From Tenericutes bacterium ADurb.BinA155 (GTDB lineage: Bacteria; Bacillota_I; Bacilli_A; RFN20; CAG-826): a DNA stretch of 7,408 bases. A program made the translations under genes and the position numbers. Below, in pieces: positions 1 to 5,490 of the stretch. The stretch lies in the NCBI GenBank assembly GCA_002068375.1, contig MVZL01000059.1, forward strand, positions 1 to 7,408. Direction: 5' to 3'. The number at the start of each line of letters is the position of its first letter. Within the stretch, counting starts at the first letter, position 1. Under the pieces are notes generated by a model that saw only the letters and a list, made by a program, of their open reading frames with translations, did not search any database and was not told the DNA's origin.

Positions 1-1
1 C

Positions 2-304
2 ACCACCGATTCGACCGCGACCTTACGGGCCCTTGAAGTCGGAGCGGACGCCATCCTCATGGCCAAAAACGATGTGGACGGGGTCTACGATTCCGATCCC
101 CACAAGAATCCGAACGCGGTTTTGATCAAGAAGCTCACCTTCCATGAAGTGGTGGAAAAGAAGCTCGAAGTGATGGACTTAACCGCCGTCGCGATGCTCG
201 AAGGCAAAGACGTCGTCATCCGCGTCTTCAATATGGATGATCCCGACAACTTTGAAAAGGTGCTGACGGGACAAGATATCGGCACCACCATCTGCAAGGA
301 GTAA
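2..304 (+). CDS. pyrH: Uridylate (UMP) kinase, C-terminal part (5' end outside window)
   Basis: The reading frame is open from base 2, with 100 codons before TAA at 302-304; the start lies upstream. PyrH phosphorylates UMP to UDP with ATP in the cytoplasm, the entry step to UTP and CTP, and belongs to the amino-acid kinase family. The segment shows the family's nucleotide-binding and C-terminal motifs: TTDSTATLRALEVGAD, then ILMAKNDVDGVYDSDP, then VMDLTAVAM, and the closing IGTT. Bacterial PyrH is about 240 residues, so roughly the last 40% is present. An ATG occurs at 59, but the homology continues upstream of it (TTDSTA onward), so it is internal and not a start. PyrH directly precedes frr in most bacteria. 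The last two sense codons (AAG GAG) double as the frr ribosome-binding site, which ties the two genes together. Confidence 0.96.
   Translation, partial: TTDSTATLRALEVGADAILMAKNDVDGVYDSDPHKNPNAVLIKKLTFHEVVEKKLEVMDLTAVAMLEGKDVVIRVFNMDDPDNFEKVLTGQDIGTTICKE
296..301 (+). promoter_or_regulatory. Ribosome-binding site of frr, inside the pyrH 3' end
   Basis: AAGGAG lies 8 nt before the frr ATG at 310. It is encoded by the last Lys and Glu codons of pyrH, so ribosomes finishing pyrH uncover or occupy it. This fixes the frr start and suggests the two genes are co-transcribed. Confidence 0.85.
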
Positions 305-309
305 ATTTT

Positions 310-855
310 ATGGACGCCTATGTGAATGAAGCCACGTCGAAAATGGACAAGTCGATCGAGTCGTTTAAGGGAGCATTAAGCAAACTCCGTTCGGGCCGGG
401 CCAATCCCGCGATCCTCGAAGGGATCCAATGCGATTACTACGGCGATAAAATGGACATCAATTCCCTCTGCTCGATCTCGATGCCGGAACCGCGCCAACT
501 TTTGGTGAAACCCTATAGCCGGGAAGATCTCAAAACGATCGCCGCGGCGATTGGGGCCGCCAACCTTGGCATCAACCCCCAGGTCGAAGCCGATGCGATC
601 CGCTTGATCGTGCCGCCGCTCACCCAAGACATTCGGGAACAGATCGCGAAGCAAGCCAAAGGCTTAGGCGATGAAGCCAAAGTCTCAATCCGGAACATCC
701 GGCGCGATTATCTTGACCTCCTTAAGGAAGACGATTCGATGTCGGACGATTACAAGGATCGGGTCGAGGACGATATTCAGAAAGCGGTCGATGTCGCCAA
801 TAAGAAGATTGACGACATTTTGGCCCTCAAGACCAAAGAGATCCTCGCGATCTGA
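310..855 (+). CDS. frr: Ribosome recycling factor
   Basis: This cytoplasmic factor works with EF-G to split the post-termination ribosome so subunits can be reused. The product is 181 residues, close to the usual 185. Visible family signatures are RSGRANP (27-33) in the first helix of the three-helix bundle, YYGD (43-46) entering the small beta domain, LGINP (86-90), VPPLT (101-105) and the strongly conserved SIRNIRRD (126-133), whose arginines contact 23S rRNA. The C-terminal helix ends DILALKTKEIL. Some usually conserved positions differ: the loop after YYG reads DKMDINSL where a proline is common, and PPLTQDIR replaces the common PPLTEERR. These look like lineage divergence, not damage. 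The start is set by the AAGGAG site 8 nt upstream. A strong intrinsic terminator follows 20 nt after the TGA stop, so frr appears to end the pyrH unit. Confidence 0.97.
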   Translation: MDAYVNEATSKMDKSIESFKGALSKLRSGRANPAILEGIQCDYYGDKMDINSLCSISMPEPRQLLVKPYSREDLKTIAAAIGAANLGINPQVEADAIRLIVPPLTQDIREQIAKQAKGLGDEAKVSIRNIRRDYLDLLKEDDSMSDDYKDRVEDDIQKAVDVANKKIDDILALKTKEILAI

Positions 856-875
856 TTCAAAGCGAAAAATAAGCG

Positions 876-904
876 AAAGAAGGAGGCACGTCCCCCTTCT
901 TTTT
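876..904 (+). terminator. Rho-independent terminator after frr
   Basis: The arm AAAGAAGGAGG (876-886) can pair with CCCCCTTCTTT (892-902) across a 5-nt loop (CACGT), with one A/C mismatch at 884/894. The 3' arm runs into a T-tract (TTTTT at 900-904). Stem, small loop and U-run are the textbook form of an intrinsic terminator. The AAGGAGG in the 5' arm resembles a ribosome-binding site, but it is 21 nt from the nearest in-frame uppS ATG (908) and buried in the stem, so I read it as terminator sequence. Confidence 0.82.
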
Positions 905-913
905 CGTATGGAT

Positions 914-941
914 GAAAGAAACTACAAAAGGAGTTTCTTTC
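914..941 (+). repeat. Perfect 10-bp inverted repeat upstream of uppS
   Basis: GAAAGAAACT (914-923) is exactly complementary to AGTTTCTTTC (932-941), with an 8-nt spacer ACAAAAGG. No T-run follows (TCCCTGCGCC comes next), so it is not a second standard terminator. It covers the place where the -35 element of the TATAAT promoter at 959-964 would fall. It could therefore be a repressor operator, or an RNA hairpin on transcripts that read through the terminator. No protein partner can be named from the sequence. Confidence 0.6.
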
Positions 942-958
942 TCCCTGCGCCCGCGAGG

Positions 959-964
959 TATAAT
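959..964 (+). promoter_or_regulatory. Putative sigma-A -10 box (TATAAT) of the uppS-cdsA-dxr-rseP-polC unit
   Basis: A perfect TATAAT stands in an otherwise GC-balanced intergenic stretch after the frr terminator. A matching -35 is not evident: the 16-19 nt spacing window reads TTTCTTTCT (934-942), which matches TTGACA only in its first Ts, and there is no TG extension before the -10. Transcription would be expected to start around 970-972, that is 2-4 nt before the uppS ATG at 974. The assignment rests on the hexamer, its position after a terminator, and the need for a promoter for the genes downstream. Confidence 0.6.
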
Positions 965-973
965 CTTAAGCGT

Positions 974-1705
974 ATGGCCACCGAAAAATTCGTCCTCACC
1001 AAAAAGTTGGATCACGTCGCTTTCATCATGGATGGCAATGGCCGCTGGGCTAAGCTCCGGGGCTTACCCCGTTACCTTGGCCATAAAGAAGCCTGCAACC
1101 GGATTATCGAACTCTTCGAAGTCTGCCGCGAGTTCAAGATCCACGTGATGTCGTTCTATGCTTTCTCGACTGAAAACTGGAACCGGCCTCAAGACGAGAT
1201 CGATCACCTGATGGATTACCTTGAGGAATTCTTCCATAAAGAAATCGACTATCTCGATTCGGTCGGGACCTGCATTCGGGTTTCGGGCGATCTGTCGCGG
1301 ATCCGGCCCCATACCCGCGAGATCTGCTACGACGCGATCAACCGGACCAAGAACAACACCAATTGGGTCATTAACGTCTGTCTCAATTACGGAGGTCGCG
1401 ATGATATCGTCCGAGCGGCGAAAGCGGTGGCCCTCGATTACCAAGCCGGCAAGATCGCGCTAGAAGACATTAACGAAAAGACCTTCTCGAATTACCTCTA
1501 CACCGCCGGGCTCCCCGATGTCGACTTGATGATTCGGACCTCGGGCGAAGAACGCTTATCCAACTATCTCCTCTATCAAAACGCTTATGCCGAGTTCGTG
1601 TTTACGCCCGTGAAGTGGCCCGACTTTAAACGGGACGCCTTCATCGATTGCCTCAAAGAATTCCAAGGGCGGGATCGCCGCTATGGAGGATTAAAAAATG
1701 AATGA
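974..1705 (+). CDS. uppS: Isoprenyl transferase (undecaprenyl diphosphate synthase)
   Basis: This enzyme condenses isopentenyl diphosphate units onto farnesyl diphosphate in cis to make C55 undecaprenyl diphosphate, the lipid carrier for peptidoglycan and other wall polymers. It is a soluble enzyme of the cis-prenyltransferase family. The 243-residue length is normal. Motifs run in the right order: HVAFIMDGNGRWAK (14-27, with catalytic/Mg-binding Asp20), FSTENW (64-69), LNYGGRDDI (137-145), and RTSGEERLSNYLL followed by AYAEFVFT (188-211), which carries the diphosphate-binding arginines and the Mg-binding glutamate. The frame stays open far upstream, to an ATG at 671 inside frr, but that stretch is low-complexity Arg/Ser/Lys without family similarity. 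ATG 974 fits the family N-terminus. It has no ribosome-binding site at normal spacing, and the -10 box ends 9 nt before it, suggesting a leaderless message. ATG 908 (22 residues longer) is the only in-frame alternative nearby and also lacks a well-placed site. Confidence 0.95.
   Translation: MATEKFVLTKKLDHVAFIMDGNGRWAKLRGLPRYLGHKEACNRIIELFEVCREFKIHVMSFYAFSTENWNRPQDEIDHLMDYLEEFFHKEIDYLDSVGTCIRVSGDLSRIRPHTREICYDAINRTKNNTNWVINVCLNYGGRDDIVRAAKAVALDYQAGKIALEDINEKTFSNYLYTAGLPDVDLMIRTSGEERLSNYLLYQNAYAEFVFTPVKWPDFKRDAFIDCLKEFQGRDRRYGGLKNE
1685..1690 (+). promoter_or_regulatory. Ribosome-binding site of cdsA, inside the uppS 3' end
   Basis: GGAGGA lies 7 nt before the cdsA ATG at 1698. It is encoded by the Gly-Gly codons near the uppS C-terminus and decides the cdsA start, giving an 8-nt overlap with uppS. 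Confidence 0.85.
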
Positions 1706-2777
1706 ACCTGAAAAGACCCCGGAATCGGCCCCAAAAGAGTCCGTTCCGAATCATGGCCATGCCAAAATCCAAGTGAACGATATCGGCGCGAAAGGCCGGG
1801 CGTCCTTGAAGAGTCGGATCATCGTGGCGGCGGTCTTGATCGCCTTAGCGGTCCCCTGCATCGTCTTTGGTGGTTGGTTTTGGTTCAGCTTCGTCTTGCT
1901 TTTCCTTTTGATTGCCATCCACGAAGTCGTGAAGGCTCCCCAAAAGAAATTCCATTGGTACATCTATCTCTTCACCTACATCCTCATCATTTCCTTCACC
2001 GTATGGTTCTTAATCAAATACAACGGGAAAGCGTGGAAAGAAGCGATCGACAATAACACCAGGTTCACCCCCTCGCTCGAAGCGTATTTCTCGCGGCTCG
2101 ATGTTTCGCTTTATGGCGTCGCCGCCGCCCTCGGGTTCTATTTCTTCGTTGCGATCATCCATGATGATTTCACCCTGAATGACGTCTGCTATTTCTTCAC
2201 GATGTCCATCTTGGTGGGCTTAGGCTTCCAAGCCTTGATGTTCCTCCGTTTCTACCCGACCTACATCAAAGTGGGCGGGACCGTGACTGGGGCCGGGCCG
2301 GACAATCTCTTCCGCTGGTGGACCTCCTCTTTGCTTTTGATCTTTGTGGTCTTAGGGACCATCTTGAATGACACCTTCGCTTACTTCGTTGGGATGTTCT
2401 TCGGCAAGCATCACATGAACGAACGGATCTCCCCGAAAAAAACTTGGGAAGGTTTCTGGGGCGGCTGGATCTTGAGCGCGATCTTCACGACCGCGTTCGC
2501 CTTAATCGTCGATGCCTGCGGGACCCCGATTCTTCCTAACCTCGATCTGAATCATTGGTATTGGGTGGTTTTAATCGCCCTCATCATTCCCTTGTTCGGG
2601 GACCTTGGCGACTTCTCGTTCTCCCTGATCAAACGGTTCTTCGGCTTCAAGGATTTTGGAACGATCTTAAAGGCCCATGGCGGTATATTAGACCGGGCGG
2701 ATAGTTTGATCTTCGCTTGCATCGCTGCCTCGATCGTCATGATCTTCATTAACGGGGGCTGGGATTTCTTCGCATGA
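1698..2777 (+). CDS. cdsA: Phosphatidate cytidylyltransferase (CDP-diacylglycerol synthase)
   Basis: This polytopic membrane enzyme turns phosphatidic acid and CTP into CDP-diacylglycerol, the precursor of phosphatidylglycerol and other phospholipids. The family signature is at the C-terminus, residues 309-335: SLIKRFFGFKD, then AHGGILDRAD, holding the paired Asp residues that bind metal; a usual Pro or Gly before the HGG segment is Lys here. Upstream are NDTFAYFVGMFFGKHH (224-239) and ISPKKTWEG (244-252), both typical. Hydrophobic segments are visible around 40-58, 61-76, 88-107, 138-155, 166-184, 209-233, 253-272 and 284-301, plus one at the C-terminus. At 359 residues it is longer than the usual 260-310. 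The extra length is a polar, Pro/Glu/Lys-rich N-terminal tail of about 38 residues and a hydrophilic loop around 108-137. The start is supported by GGAGGA at 1685-1690. The gene overlaps uppS by 8 nt and dxr by 4 nt, so translation is probably coupled. Confidence 0.95.
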   Translation: MNEPEKTPESAPKESVPNHGHAKIQVNDIGAKGRASLKSRIIVAAVLIALAVPCIVFGGWFWFSFVLLFLLIAIHEVVKAPQKKFHWYIYLFTYILIISFTVWFLIKYNGKAWKEAIDNNTRFTPSLEAYFSRLDVSLYGVAAALGFYFFVAIIHDDFTLNDVCYFFTMSILVGLGFQALMFLRFYPTYIKVGGTVTGAGPDNLFRWWTSSLLLIFVVLGTILNDTFAYFVGMFFGKHHMNERISPKKTWEGFWGGWILSAIFTTAFALIVDACGTPILPNLDLNHWYWVVLIALIIPLFGDLGDFSFSLIKRFFGFKDFGTILKAHGGILDRADSLIFACIAASIVMIFINGGWDFFA

Positions 2778-3931
2778 GAAGAGTCTTGCTCCTCGGGGCT
2801 TCGGGGTCGATCGGAAGCCAAACGCTTGATGTCCTTAAGGCGGACCCGAAGTCTTTTCTTTTAACCGGGTTCAGCGTCGGACTTCATATTGAGAAAATCC
2901 CCTCGATCCTCGCTTCTTTTCCGTTCGTGAACCATATTTGCGTCGAACGGGAAGAAGACGTCGCGACCTTGAAGATCTCCTATCCGGCGATCCATTTCTA
3001 TTTCGGTGATGAAGGCTTAAAAGAATTGATTGAGGAAGTCGACTGCGACATGGTGGTAAACGCCCTGGTGGGCTTTGCCGGCCTCGTCCCTTCGATCACC
3101 GCTCTGAATCACGATAAGATCCTTTGCCTTGCCAATAAGGAATCCCTGGTGGTGGGCGGATCCTTCATCAACCGGATTTTGAAGCAAGGCCATGGCAAGC
3201 TCTATCCGATCGATTCGGAGCATGTCGCTTTGGCTAAACTTCTATCGCGGGTGAACCGCGATGACGTCGATAAACTCGTGATCACGGCGAGTGGGGGTTC
3301 TTTCCGGAACCTCTCCCGCAGCGAACTTTCGAATGTCACCCCCGCGATGGCTTTAAAGCATCCGACTTGGAAAATGGGCGGCAAGATCACGATCGACTCC
3401 GCGACGATGATGAACAAAGGCTTCGAGGTGATCGAAGCGAAATGGCTCTATGATTTCCCGCTTCAACGGACCGAGATCTTGATGCATGATGAAAGCCATG
3501 TCCATTCGCTTTTGCTCATGAAGGATGGCAGCTATTACGCGGACATCTCGGAACCCGATATGCACACGCCGATCAAGTGGGCGCTTTATGAATCGAATGT
3601 GGAGTTCAATGTGTTCCATGAAAAAGATCTGGCCGCTTTCGGGCCTTATCATTTCCATAAGTTTGATCCCGCCCGTTATCCCGCCGTGGGCCTCGCTTTA
3701 AAAGCCTATCAAGAGGGGGGTCTCAAGACCACGATCCTTAACGCGGCCAACGAAGTCGCGGTCTATGCCTTCCTTAAGGGCGAGATCCCGTTCCTTTCGA
3801 TCGAACACGAAGTCCAATACGCCTTAGACCATCTGCCCAATAACTACACCCCCTCGCTTCATGACGTCCTTTCGATGGACGCCCTCACTCGGATCGCGGT
3901 GCAACGCCATATTGAATCCAAAGGAAAATAA
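2774..3931 (+). CDS. dxr: 1-deoxy-D-xylulose 5-phosphate reductoisomerase
   Basis: Dxr rearranges and reduces DXP to 2-C-methyl-D-erythritol 4-phosphate with NADPH, the first committed step of the MEP isoprenoid pathway, and so supplies the precursors that UppS uses. The 385-residue length is typical. Visible features are the NADPH-binding LLGASGSIGSQTLDV (6-20), ALVGFAGL (97-104), LANKESLVVGG (119-129), the metal-binding PIDSEH (145-150: Asp147, Glu149), the substrate-binding ASGGSFR (172-178), and the flexible-loop HPTWKMG (196-202) followed by KITIDSATMMNKGFEVIEA (204-222), with Asn214, Lys215 and metal ligand Glu218. All main catalytic residues are present. One normally very conserved segment is altered: HPQS, expected after the strand following the WLF motif, reads HDES at 238-241. 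The start is an ATGA overlap with cdsA and lacks a clear ribosome-binding site (only a G-run around 2754-2763), which implies translational coupling to cdsA. Confidence 0.96.
   Translation: MRRVLLLGASGSIGSQTLDVLKADPKSFLLTGFSVGLHIEKIPSILASFPFVNHICVEREEDVATLKISYPAIHFYFGDEGLKELIEEVDCDMVVNALVGFAGLVPSITALNHDKILCLANKESLVVGGSFINRILKQGHGKLYPIDSEHVALAKLLSRVNRDDVDKLVITASGGSFRNLSRSELSNVTPAMALKHPTWKMGGKITIDSATMMNKGFEVIEAKWLYDFPLQRTEILMHDESHVHSLLLMKDGSYYADISEPDMHTPIKWALYESNVEFNVFHEKDLAAFGPYHFHKFDPARYPAVGLALKAYQEGGLKTTILNAANEVAVYAFLKGEIPFLSIEHEVQYALDHLPNNYTPSLHDVLSMDALTRIAVQRHIESKGK
3921..3925 (+). promoter_or_regulatory. Ribosome-binding site of rseP, inside the dxr 3' end
   Basis: AAGGA lies 8 nt before the ATG at 3934, within the last dxr codons. 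It supports that start, only 2 nt after the dxr stop. Confidence 0.75.
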
Positions 3932-3933
3932 CC

Positions 3934-5481
3934 ATGCAAGTATTTCTAAATATTCTCATCATGATCGTGATCCTCGCCGTCCTCATTTCGATCCATGAGG
4001 CCGGGCATTTAAGCATGGCCAAACTCTTCAAAGTTTATTGCTTCGAATATTCGATCGGCTTTGGGCCGAAGATCCTCCATGTGAAACGGAAGAAAGGCGA
4101 GACCTATTTCTCGATCCGCGCGATCCCCTTTGGCGGCTATTGCTCGATGTATGGTGAGCCTGGGGTCGTCCCTGATGACGTCAAAGAGATTCCGCCAGCT
4201 TCCCGTTCGCTCGAAGCGATCGCCAAATGGAAGAAAATCATCATTTTGGTGGCGGGGGTGGTCTTAAATTACCTCCTGGGCCTCATCCTTCTTTTCGTCT
4301 CAGTCAGCTGCTTCCCCCAGTATTATTTCGCCAGTTGGGGCATGTACGTTGACCCGAATTTAGCCTCGGACCAGACGAACCTCCGGCTCTATCTTGACAA
4401 AGTGGATTACCAAGAAGGAACCGATTTCTATAACCTCGTCGATGCCAAAAAAGGAACCTATGCCGTGAAGGATTACGCGCTCGATCTTGGCGTCAGGAAT
4501 TATCCGAGTTTGACTGCGGCCGCTTCGACCGGAACGATCCTCGATAGCGATGTCACGATTTGTGACGCCAAGGGGACCGCTTTGAGCGGTACCTATGTCG
4601 CCCTCTATTCGCCTTCTAATCTCACGAGCGCCCATAGCTTAGCGAGCTACATTTATCTTTATAACGCCTCGAGCGTCGACCCCGCGAGCGTCTCTTCCCT
4701 TTATACCCAGGCGGGAGTAACCCACTTCCCCGATCTTAGCAAACCGTACACGATCCGCAGCGAGAACTGCGAAGGCTATACCTTTAAACTCGACTTATCT
4801 TTGATCGTTCCGACCCGTTCCGAGAATAAAGTCGTCGCGGCGAATCAGATTAGCGTCACCCCGACCTTCACCGTCAAATCGAAAGTGGTCGAGGACCCCG
4901 GCTGCACCCTCGCGGTCAACTCGGCTTGGAATAGCTGGAGTCAAGCTTGGGAAGAATGGGCCTATTACGTTCCCGAATGCAACGCCGCGATCATTAACGG
5001 CTTATTAGGTCTCTTCAATCCGAGCAATTGGTCCTCGCTTTCCGGCATCGTTGGAATGACCGCCGCGGTTGGGACTTATAGCGCGATGGGCGGGGCGGCC
5101 GCGATCTTCCTTTACGCTGGCCTCATCTCAATCAACTTAGCGATCTTTAACTTGCTGCCCTTCCCCGGCCTTGATGGCTGGCAGATCCTCGTCACTTTGA
5201 TTGAAGGCATCGCCAACCGGATCAAACGGAAGAAGTGGGAACGGGCTCGGGACAAAGTCTTAAGCCAGCCGGTTGCCGCGAGTGCGGGGGCTTCAGCTTC
5301 CGTAACGGCTCCTATTAGCAATGACGTCTCGACACCCGAAAAGCCCCAAGAGGATCCGAATGTCTACAAGCCTTGGAAGATCCCCGATAAGGTCAAAGGG
5401 ATCGTAAGTTATGTCGGACTTGGCCTATTGCTCCTTCTCATGGTCGCGGTCATGATCAAGGACATCATCGCGTTATTTTAG
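3934..5481 (+). CDS. rseP: RseP/RasP-type site-2 zinc metalloprotease (M50), enlarged and without a recognisable PDZ domain
   Basis: This is an intramembrane protease of the family that cuts transmembrane anti-sigma factors and leftover signal peptides. The first membrane segment (about 3-20) leads into HEAGH (21-25), the zinc-binding and catalytic HExxH. IPFGGYC (64-70) is the conserved membrane-reentrant loop motif. The second segment (about 101-124) contains AGVVLNYLLG, matching the family GPxxN region. SGIVGMTAAVG (370-380) precedes the third segment (about 386-410), and NLLPFPGLDG (406-415) brings the third zinc ligand, Asp414. The last segment is about 489-513. At 515 residues it is about 90 longer than usual. 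Residues 127-350, where a PDZ domain normally sits outside the membrane, show no PDZ motif but a Ser/Thr/Tyr-rich, strand-like sequence. Residues 427-488, between the last two segments and probably cytoplasmic, are a basic then Ala/Ser-rich linker. The catalytic core looks intact. The gene name is by family and position; substrates are unknown. Confidence 0.9.
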   Translation: MQVFLNILIMIVILAVLISIHEAGHLSMAKLFKVYCFEYSIGFGPKILHVKRKKGETYFSIRAIPFGGYCSMYGEPGVVPDDVKEIPPASRSLEAIAKWKKIIILVAGVVLNYLLGLILLFVSVSCFPQYYFASWGMYVDPNLASDQTNLRLYLDKVDYQEGTDFYNLVDAKKGTYAVKDYALDLGVRNYPSLTAAASTGTILDSDVTICDAKGTALSGTYVALYSPSNLTSAHSLASYIYLYNASSVDPASVSSLYTQAGVTHFPDLSKPYTIRSENCEGYTFKLDLSLIVPTRSENKVVAANQISVTPTFTVKSKVVEDPGCTLAVNSAWNSWSQAWEEWAYYVPECNAAIINGLLGLFNPSNWSSLSGIVGMTAAVGTYSAMGGAAAIFLYAGLISINLAIFNLLPFPGLDGWQILVTLIEGIANRIKRKKWERARDKVLSQPVAASAGASASVTAPISNDVSTPEKPQEDPNVYKPWKIPDKVKGIVSYVGLGLLLLLMVAVMIKDIIALF

Positions 5482-5485
5482 AGGA
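5480..5485 (+). promoter_or_regulatory. Ribosome-binding site of polC
   Basis: AGAGGA overlaps the last two bases of the rseP TAG stop and lies 5 nt before the polC ATG at 5491. It supports that start and the absence of any separate gene between rseP and polC. Confidence 0.7.
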
Positions 5486-5490
5486 TTGAT

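Noticed and set aside
880..886. AAGGAGG as a ribosome-binding site for an uppS start at 908
   Set aside because: It is 21 nt from that ATG, far beyond normal spacing, and forms the 5' arm of the frr terminator stem.
671..973. Long upstream extension of the uppS frame starting inside frr
   Set aside because: The 101 extra residues are Arg/Ser/Lys-rich low complexity, read across frr in another frame, and have no similarity to UppS; the family N-terminus fits ATG 974.
912..1148. 78-codon + strand frame starting in the frr-uppS gap
   Set aside because: It overlaps the UppS coding sequence in another frame, its ATG has no ribosome-binding site at normal distance, and its residues show no family pattern.
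1064..1444. 126-codon minus-strand frame opposite uppS, and similar ones at 376-654, 3353-3658 and 5740-6108
   Set aside because: All lie opposite well-identified genes, lack ribosome-binding sites and show composition expected from the reverse strand of GC-rich-third-position genes.
853..2777. Possible TGA-as-Trp recoding, since the lineage neighbours mycoplasmas
   Set aside because: TGA ends frr, uppS and cdsA exactly at family-typical C-termini, and conserved Trp positions use TGG.
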